From the NCBI GenBank assembly GCA_026686845.1, contig JAIVEN010000013.1, positions 7,398,001 to 7,462,000 on the forward strand: a DNA stretch of 64,000 bases, in the 5' to 3' direction. Origin of the DNA: Adenanthera pavonina. Lineage: Eukaryota > Streptophyta > Magnoliopsida > Fabales > Fabaceae. This document shows, one piece after another, positions 1-11,664 of the stretch (position 1 is its first letter; each line of letters opens with the position of its first letter). The notes beneath the pieces are model-generated. The model was not told the origin of the DNA. It was given only the letters and a program-made list of their open reading frames with translations, and did no database searches. The translations under genes were made by a program, and so were the position numbers.

Positions 1-625
1 AGCTTCAGAGCATGGTGGGAATGAAGACGGCACAATTCTGAGAAAATGCGATATAGGGTTCTGAGAAGAGTTTTAAAACAACTTAGTTAGCGTTTAACAA
101 TTAAACGCTAACTAAATATAATATACATGGCGTTTATTATGTAAACACCATCTAATATTCATAACTTAGATGGCGTTTATGAAATAAACGCCATTTGAAA
201 TTTACACTTAGATGGCGTTTAAATATTAAACGCCAACTAAAAGTTTAAAATAAATTTAAAAAAAAAATTTCGGTGGACCTTAGTTGGCGTTTATGAATTA
301 AACGCCATCTAATATTTTATATTATTTTATTAATTTAGATGGCGTTTCTCTTATAAACGCCATATAAAGTCTGAAATTAGTTAGCGTTTATCATTAAACG
401 CCAACTTTAGTTTTACATTATGACTTTAGATGGCGTTTATATTTAAACGTCATCTAAAGTTCCAAAAATAGATGACGTTTATTTTTTACACGCCATCTAA
501 AATTGGACTTTAGTTGGCATTTATTTTGTAAACGCGAACTAATACCCTTGGTTTGATTTTTATTAGCGTTTTTCTAAATAAACGTCAACTATTCAGCGCC
601 AATAAATCCTGAATCTGGCATAGTG
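1..625. mobile_element. CACTA-like element, one terminus (truncated by window edge)
   Basis: The segment ends at 625 with GGCATAGTG, whose reverse complement CACTATGCC begins with the CACTA terminal motif. The sequence up to it holds 11 short inverted repeats of the form GATGGCGTTTA, 5-7 nt, TAAACGCCATC, at about 85, 127, 167, 208, 281, 336, 379, 426, 470, 511 and 559. Dense subterminal repeats of this kind are typical of CACTA (En/Spm) elements, where they bind transposase. The other end and the 3-bp target duplication lie outside the window, so the assignment rests on one terminus and the repeat pattern. No coding sequence was seen. Confidence 0.6.
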
Positions 626-1312
626 CTAGAAAAAATAACATATATGGAAAAAGTTCAATTAAATATTAATTTCTCACTATCATATATACCACTTCATTAT
701 CATAAAATGTGTGTGCGTGTTGTTTTAGATCTCTTATGTTGGTCACATGACACATCGTAACCGTCCCTACAACTCTGAGAAGAAACTTCTCAAAATCTCA
801 ATCTGTTTCGCAATATGATAGTCTTAGCTGTTCCCTAAACTACAGATCGATCAATTATTCAAATTGTTCATAAATAGTGTTACTTTTTTTTTTTTCCAAT
901 TTTTATCCTTTCGCACTTAGGAATGTCAGAATTTAGTATTAAAGCCAATTAAGTTTATATGTACTCCCAAAAGCCAAATATATTGATTTTCCCATACTAA
1001 GAGCCAATTCTCCCAAATAAAAATGCAATTAGAATATTCTCGAGAATGATATTGATGTTTAAAAACACAACTTTTTCAAATATATATATATATTAACATT
1101 TTTTTTATTTCATGAGAGAAGAATGTATAATTCTGAAGTAAAAAAAAATGATCACGTAATTTAAGCAACTTAAACATATATTTACTGGACAAAATTTATT
1201 CCTTGCGGAATATATATATATATATATATTTATTATGCTATAAACATTCTTATTTATATTCAGAACATTAGAGACCCACCATGTGGTAGAAAAAGTTTCT
1301 ATATTTACATAA

Positions 1313-1384
<72 letters not shown>

Positions 1385-2222
1385 GTAACAACTTTTTAAA
1401 GCTGAATCGCAAATCACAACACAGAATATATCAGAACGAAACTGAAACTCATACATAATCGAATTAGTCAGACTTCACATCATTATTTTCAGCACCATCA
1501 TCAACTTCTTCAACAAGTCTAATAATTTTAACGCAAAATGATCAATAAATAAGAACTAACAAAATGATTCAATGTCCAAAAAAGGACCTTAATTAATTTT
1601 TAAAACAACCCAAAAATATTCATGGAACAAAAATCAATAATGAAAAGACAAACTTGTCCCCCAAATAATATGTCCTATGATTTTGTAATCAAGCAACTCT
1701 TTTTTTTTTTTTTCGGTTACATCAAATTTTATAATGCAATGGAAGTGACATTAATTGAGCTTTAATTTTTTAAAATGTAAATCTTATGAAATGATTTTAA
1801 AGTTCAAAAGGAAATAATATATATGTTTAAATATCATTTTAAGATGACAAGAACAGAGAATTGATCTTAAGGCTTTCTAAAAATATCTAGATACTTATGA
1901 ATTGAAGCCGAAGATGATGTTAGGGCAATTACGTTTTGAATTAATGAAGAAGATAAGAAATTAATACTCAAAAGCAAGTTCATATCGTGCCATCTTTTCA
2001 ATCTTAACATGGCAAGAGCACAGGAATTCAGACTAATATTCAACCCATTAACCCCCTCTTCCATAACTGAATCCGAATGTCATTGACAAAATTAAAAGAG
2101 ACAAAATTTAGAGCCATGATTTGTGAGCCCATGAAGTTGTGTCCCCTTGCCCCTTGGATTCTAATTAGCATCTCATAGTTTTTCTTTTTAAACAAATCAA
2201 CAAAACTTGATGTTATCAACTA
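626..2222. other. AT-rich intergenic spacer
   Basis: No gene was recognised. The stretch holds poly-T and poly-A runs, (TA)n tracts near 1081 and 1212, and the trinucleotide microsatellite listed separately. Open frames here are short and look like chance. Confidence 0.6.
1313..1384. repeat. (AAT)n/(ATT)n microsatellite
   Basis: About eleven AAT units run directly into about thirteen ATT units, giving a perfect AT-only palindrome centred near 1345. An open frame across it gives poly-Asn/poly-Ile and is not a gene. Confidence 0.95.
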
Positions 2223-2490
2223 CTCCCTCCGGTCATATATATATATAGGATCTTTTGTCTTGATCCTAAATATAAAACCCTTTTCAATATACGAGATAAT
2301 ATTTATTATACATTTCCAAAAAATGCTCATATTTAATATATCCAAAGAGAAAGAGAAAGAGATTAAATAAGTGTAGTTTTGGAAAAATATTGAGATTTTC
2401 GGAGAAATCGAGATAATTAATTAGTTTTAATTCTAATTCTTAATCCACGTGATTTGGTTAAATGTGTTTTATATTAAGGATAAGAGGGAG
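2223..2490. mobile_element. Stowaway-like MITE, family A
   Basis: A 268-bp non-coding element. It begins CTCCCTCCGG, ends GAGGGAG and is flanked by TA at 2221-2222 and 2491-2492, as expected for Tc1/mariner-derived MITEs. It is the reverse orientation of the copies at 4718, 46566 and 47169: its interior CCAAAGAGAAAGAGAAAGAG and ATTAAATAAG match their CTTATTTAATCTCTTTCT segment. Confidence 0.8.
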
Positions 2491-2679
2491 TAATTCAAAT
2501 CTGAGTCAATTTACGTTCTAATTGGAAAATAGTTCTCCTGATGGGAAGCATGCCCTAGATGATGAAAAGAAACGATGAAAAGAAAGCTCTAATTTGGATT
2601 TCAATGTTCGAATTATTCGATTCAATAGTATAAAAAAAAATTATGTGAAAAAAATGCAATTACAAAAAAATCTCTATAA

Positions 2680-2969
2680 CACTGCCAGAAATGGGGCCTC
2701 CAACTCGATCGGCTCAATTTGATTAGTCGACATTTAATAAGGTAGCTCCAGTGGTGAATTGCTAAATAAAATAAAATAGGGGCTCCATTGGCGCTTAATA
2801 GTTGATACTTAATAAAACAAAACAGCAATAAAAATGAGACGGAGAAAAGGTATAGAACTTTGTTGACAGTTATTTAAAGGTCTGGAACTTATATTTGCTG
2901 ACAATTTTTCAAATAACTGCCAACAAAGTAGAAAAATAACCACCAACTATAACCATTTTTGGCATAGTG
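2680..2969. mobile_element. CACTA-type MITE or other foldback element
   Basis: The left end CACTGCCAGAAATGG matches the reverse complement of the right end, CACTATGCCAAAAATGG. TAA flanks both sides (2677-2679 and 2970-2972), which fits the 3-bp duplication of CACTA elements. The inverted similarity continues outward (AAAAAATCTCTA on both sides, to about 2663 and 2986), so the true ends may lie further out and the family assignment is uncertain. The termini resemble the one at 625. Confidence 0.5.
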
Positions 2970-3502
2970 TAATTGTAGAGATTTTTTCTTTAATATGCAT
3001 TTTATGGATTTCCCTTTTACTTTTTGGAAAGAGGAAATAATATTTTTATTATTTTGAAATTTAATTTCAAATATTTTCCATTTACAAACTCTTTAGCATC
3101 TTTAATTCCGCACCTCAAAACTTTAATTTGTCTTAGACTAAGTTTTGTTTAGTACTATAGGATCCTTAGATGTCTTGTATCTTTGTCAAACATTAATTAA
3201 TAATAGCTTGACATATATTCAATTGTATTGTTATTAATGATTTGTTGTTGTATTGTTGATGTTTATACAATCATTGAATTGCTTTTTATTAATGTTTAGA
3301 TGTATACACAGGGGAAATTTATAGAAAGGGGATTTAGAGTTAATATTCATCACTAAAAAATTATTCATCAAGACTTATAGACTAAATATTTTACATCAAA
3401 ATATCAAAATATCCTTATGTCCTCTAAAACTCCTAATAATATTCTTAAAAATACTTGGCATTAGTGTAGTCATAGAAAAGTTACTATAGACCAAAAATTA
3501 TA

Positions 3503-3791
3503 TTTCATCTGGTTTATATTATAAAGATTTTTCTAGAATCTTTATCTGATCCAAAATATAAGGGGTTATGTAATTTTTAAAAAAAAATTATCTTTTTTAC
3601 TTATATTGATCATTGTCTTATAAGTCGGAAAAAAAGAGAAAAACAATGAATTTTCAAAATAACTTTTTTTGATAATTAGTAAGGGTAAAATTGGAATATT
3701 TAACTTTTTTAAAAAAAAAATTTAATATTTATAACCAACTTTTCTTAATAAATATGAAATAATTGAAAACCCTCTATAATATAGATTAGGG
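3503..3791. mobile_element. Degraded TA-flanked MITE, related to the pair at 22.7 kb
   Basis: The left end reads CATCTGGTTTATATTATAAAG and the right end, reverse-complemented, CCCCTAATCTATATTATAGA. They form a loose terminal inverted repeat like that of the 22696 and 23007 elements, and the interior TGATCCAAAATATAAG also resembles them. The boundaries are approximate. Confidence 0.45.
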
Positions 3792-3927
3792 GTACTAAAT
3801 GAAAATATCAAAATATCCTTATCACTCCATTTCAGATCCCAACCCAATAATAGACCTAATTGACCTAAATGGACTACACAGGACACCAAGTTCGTGGGGC
3901 GCAGCCATGCATGCACACACTAATACA

Positions 3928-3966
<39 letters not shown>
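3928..3966. repeat. (TG)n(TA)n microsatellite
   Basis: A run of GT dinucleotides passes into TA dinucleotides. A similar TA then TGTG tract lies near 4597-4631. Confidence 0.9.
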
Positions 3967-3967
<1 letters not shown>

Positions 3968-3969
3968 AA

Positions 3970-4597
3970 GGAATAAAAAAAAATCGAATTGGATCTGTTG
4001 ATCCGACTGAGATTCGGTGTTATGTTTGATCCGACAATAAATGAGGATCAGGCAAACTCAGTAGAAACCCTGTCACGAAGCAGAACTGATACAAAACCAG
4101 TTTAAACTATTCTATTTTTTATTTAAAATTTTAAATAATTTTTTTTATTTTTAAGATAAAATAATATTTTTTTAGTATTAAGTGGTATTATTTTTTTATA
4201 AACTTTTTTTTCTATATTATAATATTGTATAAATATTATTATGATACATAATTATTAATAATAATAAATTCACTTATTGACTGTTTTGAATTCAAAATAT
4301 AATTATAGATAAATATTAACTTATTTATATTTTGATATTACGTTATAAAATTTATTAATAATATTTTTAATTTTCTATATAATATATAAAATTAAAAAAA
4401 TTATTAAATTTATTTTTCATTCAAGATTGAATATTAATTTTATGATAATGAATAAATATCTTTTATATTTTTCATTTACATTATTTAAAATATATCAATT
4501 TATTCACAATCAATTCAATTATTAAACCTTAAATGAGTGTCTCAACCAATTCAATAATTGATCCAATTTTTAATATCTTGCAGTCTTGATATGTGTC

Positions 4598-4631
<34 letters not shown>

Positions 4632-4717
4632 CGCTGCTAGAAGCTATACTGTTGCACGGAGCTATGAGTAGTCTAGCTTAGCTAGTGCAAAAGGCCTACC
4701 CATGTATTTAAACATTA
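3970..4717. other. AT-rich spacer without recognisable gene
   Basis: Very AT-rich non-coding DNA with a (TA)n tract at about 4597-4621. No coding or mobile-element ends were identified. Confidence 0.5.
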
Positions 4718-4980
4718 CTTAATTTTATTTTAATATAAGATCATTTTAATCATATTATGTAGACTAAGAATAAGAGTTAAAGTTAATTAATTATTTCAAT
4801 TTCTCTAAAAATCATAATATTTTTTAAAACTACCCTTATTTAATCTCTTTCTTTCTCTCATTTAGATAGATTAAATAAGGGTATTTTTTAGAAATGTATA
4901 ATAAATACTACCTTGTATACTATAAAATGTTATATATTTAAGATTAAGGTAAAATGTTTTATATTTAAGATAGAAGGGAG
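4718..4980. mobile_element. Stowaway-like MITE, family A
   Basis: This 263-bp element is flanked by TA (4716-4717, 4981-4982). The right terminus GAAGGGAG is intact and the left terminus is decayed (CTTAATTTTATTTTAATATAAG). It shares the interior CCCTTATTTAATCTCTTTCT and the ATAATAAATACTACCTT segment with the copy at 46566. Confidence 0.75.
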
Positions 4981-4982
4981 TA

Positions 4983-5769
4983 TTATGTTAAAATTAATTA
5001 TCAATACATTTGCAAATCTTCATCGGATCATACTCATCATTATTAATATGTAATTATGCACTTAGTTTGTCAATGTGATTATAAATCCACCTGACTATAA
5101 ATTTGAAACAGTATGGCCCAGGAAAATTTTTCCTTTATTTGGTTGACTTTTGATGAAGTCACGCCATTCTTGGCAAGTTGGCCACTTAGAATCATTGTGT
5201 TAATACTATTAATTAACCCTCAACTTATTGTTTTGTTTCATTTTTTTATTGCGCCCTCCAAATCAACTAAAATTGAGCACTAAAGTCAACCATTAAAGTA
5301 TGAAAGGACAGCCATTCTTGTATTTGTACATCTTAACCGAACAATTAGCACTACACAATCACTAGATTTTTTTCTTTGTTAATTTAGAGAAGTGTGTGTG
5401 TGTGTTATGGATCCCATTTCCATAAGATCTTGAATAGACAAAATATGAAATATAATTCTCTCTTTAATTTCTCTCATTAATTATTTTTCCTGACTGCTTC
5501 TACCTTATTACAAAAGATCAAGTCCATTATATAGAAATACAAACGAACAACAAAATCAAGACGCTATGACCTTTCCATTTTTCTTAAAAACAACAACCAA
5601 TGGAAGTTACAGTTATTTAAAAAAAAAACAATGAAAAACGTAATCACCACGAAATGTTGCGAATTTGAATAGCAATGCTCAAAAAAATCTTAGAAAGCTG
5701 GAAAAAAAAATTAAGGAAGAACAGAGCAGCTAAATATTGCGAACGTTTGATTACATTTGCAGGTTACAA
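4983..5769. other. 3' flank of the dead peroxidase
   Basis: AT-rich spacer with no recognised gene. Around 5640-5760 it resembles sequence downstream of the peroxidase at 59829 (phrases such as GAAATGTTGC, TCTTAGAAAG and ACATTTGCAG), so at least its distal part belongs to the duplicated peroxidase unit. Confidence 0.5.
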
Positions 5770-5873
5770 CTTGAGTGGCCAAAATTGAGGCAAGAATATA
5801 TGTACTTGGTTAACCTTGAAACTTGCGTGGCCAAAATTGAGGCAAAAATATATGTACTTGGTTAACCTTGAAA
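5770..5873. repeat. 52-bp direct tandem duplication in peroxidase 3' region
   Basis: Two adjacent 52-bp units (5770-5821 and 5822-5873) differ at only two positions that I can see. The paralogue ending at 59829 has one diverged unit in the matching place (about 59680-59735), so the duplication is specific to this copy and probably recent. Confidence 0.9.
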
Positions 5874-5949
5874 CCAAAAGATTTCAAAACTAAACAGAGC
5901 TATGAACTAATTTTATCCGATAACAGACCAGCCACTTAGCTGTTGTTAA

Positions 5950-7035
5950 TTAATTTACGACGCTACATCTCATTCTGATCTCGCCCTCTGAACCAGTGAG
6001 TACTACTATTGAACCCATGTGCGCCATTGCTTTGGCAAACTTGTCAGCCCAACTTGACCCATCTTTCGCCATTTTCAACACCATTTTCCTTGTGGGGCCA
6101 CTTTCAAACAACGTCTGATCTGAGCTCAACAGCCCACGCTGGTTCTTCAGTCCCACGCAGTACTTCTTGTCCAAACGATAAGGTGTAGCAGCATCAAATG
6201 CAACCGTTGGATCCTCTCCACCATTGTTGCTTGAAGGTGGACACTGTTTTCAATAGTTCAACAAGTGTTGGATCCATGGAAGGGTCCTGGGGATTCGTGG
6301 CATTGAAAGAGTAAAGACGCTTGGAGAAGGAAGAACAGTGCGATACACCAATAGAATGGGCTCCTGCAAGTGTCACCATTTCCTACACTGACAATCCCTT
6401 TGCGCGAAACTGTCGATCAGTTGCTCCGCGTTGAAGAAAGGCGGGGGCAAATTGCCTTGGACTTCGTCTTTAATGGAGATACGATCATCTCTGCGACCTG
6501 CAGGTACATCGTAGTCTATGTGTCCAACTTTGCGAGCGCTGTCTCGAGCAGCAAAAGCAAGAATGTCTGCACATGAAACAGAGCCTTAGCTTCATCAATG
6601 ACCTCGAAGCCACGTAAGCTAGGGTTGTTGGCTGGGTGGTCTCTCTCAGCTGGATTACCAGGTGTAGATTCTAGTAGCACAAAACCATCACAACCCTCCA
6701 TAGATATATGACACGAGAATTTGTTTGATATATTTATATACATGCATATAATGATCGAGCCAAATTGATGAACTTAGAAGGTAGGAAATGGGAGTGAACT
6801 CGATCACCCTGACGAAGCAGTCGTGGAAATGCATTCTGATTAAACCAGCAGCAATGCCTGGGTTGGCAGAGAAAGCTTTGCTTACAGCTCTTTTCACTAT
6901 TGCCTCTGCTGATGGACATGTTGAGTCATAGAAGCCCACTTTCAGTGAGGCTGAGGAGGCCAATATTGAAGAAAATGAGAGAATTAAAACGAAGGTGGAA
7001 AGCAATACAGTAACACGATTCATGTACAGTATCAT
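5950..7035 (-). pseudogene. Class III peroxidase pseudogene (copy C)
   Basis: Class III peroxidases are secreted heme enzymes that oxidise phenolics with H2O2 in the plant cell wall. Exon 1 (7035-6808, 76 codons) gives a hydrophobic signal peptide, then the mature start SASLKVGFYDSTCP and the intact distal site MHFHDCFVR. The intron is 6807-6696 (GT...AG) and exon 2 starts at 6695 with GCDG. Compared with the paralogues, exon 2 has a 25-bp deletion around 6580 (after the DEAKA codons) that shifts the frame and removes a conserved Cys. It also has a 1-bp loss near 6400, a TAG near 6382 where the paralogues have GAG, and a 2-bp loss near 6245. The C-terminal GSIVVLTGSEGEIRMRC and VVN stop remain. 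The product cannot be a complete peroxidase. A CACTA element sits about 390 bp upstream of the ATG. Confidence 0.9.
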
Positions 7036-7195
7036 TATGTTGTCAGTGGGAGTGGATGGTGTTGAAGTTAAAGCTGGATTTGTTTGTAGGATGGAAAAGG
7101 TAGCTGAAGCTATGGAGTGATAGATATGGTAGAATAAGGGAAGTAAGATATCAATTGGTGAGTTGTGAATGGGATGGGAGGTGGTGAGTGAAAGG

Positions 7196-7203
7196 TATTT
7201 ATA
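7196..7203 (-). promoter_or_regulatory. TATA box of peroxidase copy C
   Basis: TATAAATA on the minus strand, about 160 bp upstream of the ATG at 7035. It matches the position of the TATA boxes at 57046 (copy A) and 61112 (copy B). The surrounding 7200-7425 sequence is alignable with 61110-61340. Confidence 0.7.
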
Positions 7204-7439
7204 GATGGAGACGTGGGGAAGGTTTTACCAGGAAATGAAAAGGCGCGTGGCTATTGGCTGTAACCTCTGGTGAATAGAATAAAAAATAAATAGTTGTTGA
7301 ATAGGTAATAGAAGTTGAAGAATGGAGAAAGCTGTCTTCTTTTGAACATATCGTGGCCAAAAAAAAGGGACGTATCAGCATGTACGGATACTCCAGGAGT
7401 GCTTATATTGACAAGTTGCTCTACACACTACAAAAAAAT

Positions 7440-7940
7440 TGATATTTGGCAACAACAAAAGTCATCGCCAAATGTTGAAAAGTCATCAGTGAAATTTTCC
7501 AGCAGCAATTTTTTTGTCGCCACAATATCGCCACTACAATCTGCATAACTGAATGTTTATGGTGGCCACAAAAATGTCACCACCAAATATAGCCCTTCAG
7601 CAGCGATATATGTCGTCGCTAATGACATAGAATATGTGCCACTGAAAGATGTCGTCGCTGAAGATTAACATTCGGTAACGATGAAATGTTGCCGTTGATA
7701 AATAATTATTGGCAGCAGCGGCGACATTGTATGTCGCCACCAAAAGCTAATTATTAGCGGCGATTTTCTGTTGTTGCTGAATGTAGTAATCAGCGGCAAG
7801 TCATATAGTCGCTGCTAAAAATACAATTTCAGTGGCAACAAAAGTGTCGCCACTGAAGACCTCTTTTTGGTGGCAACAATGACGCTACTAAAAAGTATTA
7901 TAATTTATGGTTTTTTATCTTTAGTGGCAATACTAGTCGC
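7440..7940. repeat. CACTA subterminal repeats, left end
   Basis: About 500 bp of degenerate direct and inverted motifs such as GTCGCCACCAAA, GTCGTCGCTGAAGA and TTCAGTGGCAACAAAAGTGTCGCC. They are much more GC-rich than their surroundings. In CACTA elements such motifs are the transposase binding sites. Confidence 0.85.
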
Positions 7941-9858
7941 TGCTAAAAAGCAATATTAGCAAAAATGATATTATAATTGAAATAATAATTTTTTTATGCC
8001 TGGATTCATTGATATCAAAATAAAAATGTAACTAATACAATTAAAATGAAGACCTCTTACAAATAATTGAAATAATATTGCATAAATATATTATCTAAAC
8101 AATCAAGTATATTACTCAAAAGTTATATATATATGCATATCAAAATATATATAACTAATATAAAATATATACAATATGAACAAATACTAATATCCTATAT
8201 AACTAAACTATCCGAAATTACTTGTCCTTACATCAACACTTGGAGCAGGAGTAGATGTGGTGATAAGGGTTTGAGATTGTCCCTATAAAAACAACAAATT
8301 TAAGTATAAATTAGACTATTACATATTCAATAACATATACCAAATGAGCACTAATGTACAATACTTCCAACACCTTAAAAAAGGCTCAATGCAAATTTCA
8401 TCAAGTATACCATTAATTTGACAACAAAGGAAATGTACCCTATAATTTTTTTTATAATTTCTTATGATATATATAAAACAATAACAAAAAGAGTGGCAAA
8501 ATAAGAGGCTCACACAATAAAAAAGTGTTAGGTTCATAGAACTAAATTGATATTTCCTTTTTGATGTCATTGATGAAATCTACTCAGTAAATGGTCCCTC
8601 ACCTCACCTTTACTCTTTACCAAAGAACCCCAGGCCCTCCCTTCAAATTAAAAAATAAAAGCAACTTTCACTATATATAAGAATGAATTGATATCAGACC
8701 CCTTTCCCCTAAGCGCCTTCCATTTCCCTTCCTTTCTTCCTCAATATTCTCCTACCTATATCCTAATTAACATTAATTAAAAATCTAGTAGTCAGAATAA
8801 TTTCCTACTGAACTCATACATTTTATATAAATTAAGTAATATGTAAATTACTACTATTAAAACTAATCACTACAACTCAACAACACATATATTCTTATTT
8901 ACAAATTACTACTCTTTTATACACTATCACACGCAAAATTCATAATTATTAGGATTATTATGCTATGTGCTATTCTTGCATATATCTTCTTATTTACAAA
9001 ATACTACTTTTTTTGTGGGAAAAAAATGATAAAGTCATTAACACTATGACAAATACTTCCTAAAAAAAAGATAAAGTTATTCTACTAATATATTTGGTAT
9101 GAGTGACATAAACACTGTGACAACAACCATTAAAGCAACCGTGTAACTTGTGGCCTAATATTCAATTGAAATTCTCATTTTCAACTAATATTAATAGATT
9201 TCAATTCACCTCTAGGTAAATATGTAAGAAAGATACATAAACTATAGAGCAAATTCATGAAACATACATAAAAAAAAAGTCAAGAAACAATGTAAAATAA
9301 AATATGTGCAAAATTTACATATACCTACTGGCAGAAATTCATGAAGGCTTCCATCTTCTTTTGCATCTGTTCCATCTTCTGCTAAAATTGTGCACATTCT
9401 GCTTCCATCTTCACCCGTTCTGTTTCCATCTTTGCCTGTTCCGCTTGCATCCTTGCACGTTCCAGTTCCATTCTTTCAAGTTCTGCTTGCATCCTTGCAT
9501 GTTCCGCTTCCACCCTTTAAAGCTCTGTAGCGCGATATGCTTCCATCCTTGTTCAATCCTCTTGAAATCTTCTCTCAACATCTTCTATTTTTTGGCGTAA
9601 GGATGCCACCAAGGAAGGGTTGCTAGCATCGAAATAGGTTCTCTTCCTTGAAGCTTGTGCTCCACGACCCTTCCCTCTCACATGTCCAAATCTCTCACTG
9701 AGAACATTCACTAAGATATCATCATGAGTCAATTGAGAGTCACTCTCTATTTTTTCTTGTTGTTCCATGACCTCTTGTATGCGAGCCTACAATTAAAGAA
9801 CACAAATGTAATGTCAATCATGTTATACATTAACTTAAGGTAAAAGATAAGAACAAAA

Positions 9859-11520
9859 TGTTAGATTAGCTGACTTCCCAAGAGGGGGGGTGAATTGGGA
9901 AGATTAAAAATTTTCTGCAAAATATCAAGAAGGTGAAGAAAACAATATATGATAGTAAAACAGAGTATAAACAAATAACTATAAAGGTGGCAGTAAAGAG
10001 AAGAAGACTCAGTAATTTATCCTGGTTCGGTCTCTCCACTTGACCTACGTCCAGTCCCCAAGTCACCACTTGAGATTTTCAACTATTCTGCAAGAATTTC
10101 GTGGGCTTCTTACAAATGCCTTAGTACAAAAATGTTGCTTTGTTTCTAAAGCTCACTTTATCTCTTTGTGCACTCTTACAAAGTGCTCCCCAATCCCTTG
10201 TGATGTCTCCTCACAAGAAAATCTATATTCCAGATGAAGATAAGATTGATTACAAAGATTAAACTCTCTTAAATAGAGTGAATATAAAAGTTGAAGTACA
10301 GAATATTGTAGTGAGAGAGTAATAAACTTTGAGTAGATGATTTAGCAGAGTTTCAGTATATACAAAGTTAAAATCGTTACCCACAACTTCAAATGATGTT
10401 ATATTTATAGATTCAGGTCTCAAATATCCGTTAGAGACAAAATCTATCCGTTGGAGAAGTTATCCAACGGTTACTCTGAAAAACTATCCGTTAACCAACC
10501 GCATTTAATGCTTCTGACATATTGAAATTCGAATTTCGGTTGGTCAACAGACGAATTTCGCAGAAATCGAAGGTTAACAGCTTCAACGTTTAAAGCCCGA
10601 AGTTTGTGTGTCATGAAGTGAAATTCGAATTTTGATATTTGGAAAATGTTTCTGTGTTGTGACATACGAATTTTCAAGTGGAAAGTTTTTCTATTAAGTG
10701 TGAACAGTATTTTCAATTTACTACAGTGCCTTCGAAATTCGAATTTTGGAACCTCAAAATTCGTCTGTCCATAGCTGGTCTGTAAAGCATTATAGTTCAT
10801 GTGATTCAAAGTTCAAATTTTCAAATGTCAAAATTCGTCTGTTAGAGAGACATCTTTTCAGACTAACTTCAAAATTCGAATTTATAAATACCGTCATTCA
10901 TATGTCAACATATCACTTTAACAGACTCACAAGTTTAGTTTTTAAAATTCGAATTTTCATGTTCAAAGTTCGTCTGACATTAAGCAATTTTGAAATCCAA
11001 TCTAAACTTAGTTTCAGATGAACTTTGACATAATTTCAGACGAATTTCTTTAGTTTTCATAAGTTTCATTTTGTCTGAAATTCGAATTTTCAAAACCCAA
11101 AGTTCGTATGTTGCTTAAAGCTCCTTTCAGACACTTATCAAAATTCAAATTTTCCCAAGTTAAAATTCATCTGTCAGAGAGGCATCTTTTCAGACTTGTT
11201 CAATTTCAGTACGAAATTTGAATTTCCAAGATCAAAGTTCGAACTTTCACTATAACAAATTGGTATTAACCTTTCAAACTTCGTCTGTTGGTGGGTGTTT
11301 TTCCAATATTCCATGATTTAACATAGAATCAAGGTTTTAAAACATCTTTTCACCAAATCAAAGTCTTTTACTCAAATGAAACACTATTAAACATCCTACA
11401 TTAAACTTTGCACAGATTTATCCAGAATTTCTTCACTTAAAACCTTTTGGGCACCTTTGATATCTTTATTCCAAGCTCTTGAAGGTTGATTTGGAATCAT
11501 CAAAACTTCTTAATTCATCA
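9859..11520. mobile_element. Solo LTR nested in the CACTA element
   Basis: A 1,662-bp insertion that begins TGTTAG, ends TCATCA and is flanked by the 5-bp repeat CAAAA (9854-9858 and 11521-11525). It contains the phrases CAAGAGGGGGGGTGAATTGG and CCTACGTCCAGTCCCCAAG; from memory these resemble LTRs of some plant retrotransposons, perhaps of the copia SIRE/Maximus group, but the family is uncertain. No internal coding region is present. It lies inside the intron of the TNP1-type gene, whose splice sites survive on either side (GTATGT next to 11526, TTGTAG at 9790). From about 10500 to 11300 it holds a loose array of AAATTCGAATTT and TTCGTCTG motifs. Confidence 0.8.
10520..11300. repeat. Degenerate AAATTCGAATTT / TTCGTCTG motif array
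   Basis: The palindrome AAATTCGAATTT or a one-base variant occurs about eight times (near 10525, 10620, 10735, 10870, 10943, 11077, 11135 and 11215). Copies of TTCGTCTG or its complement CAGACGAA lie between them. Spacing is irregular, so this is not a simple tandem repeat. Confidence 0.75.
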
Positions 11521-11664
11521 CAAAACACATACATGAATCTCTTGTGATTTTGGATCTACCCACACCAACTGCCCATCTGTATTCTTCCTTGTATGTTGTA
11601 GCTCCCATAATTGATCAAGTGGTGGAAGTTGTCCTGTGGTGGGGTCTCTCTTCAAAGCATAATG

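Noticed and set aside
1..625. Regularly spaced short palindromes resembling a CRISPR array
   Set aside because: Plant nuclear context; the repeats are themselves palindromes of variable spacing, with no leader and no unique spacers of constant length, and they end at a CACTA-type terminus.
9304..9600. Plus-strand open frame of 98 codons rich in Phe, His and Cys
   Set aside because: It is the antisense of the coiled-coil repeat of the TNP1-type transposase on the minus strand.
10471..11021. Open frames of 112 and 91 codons on opposite strands
   Set aside because: Both arise from the AAATTCGAATTT array of the solo LTR, which gives KFEFQ/FKFEF-like repeats in either direction.
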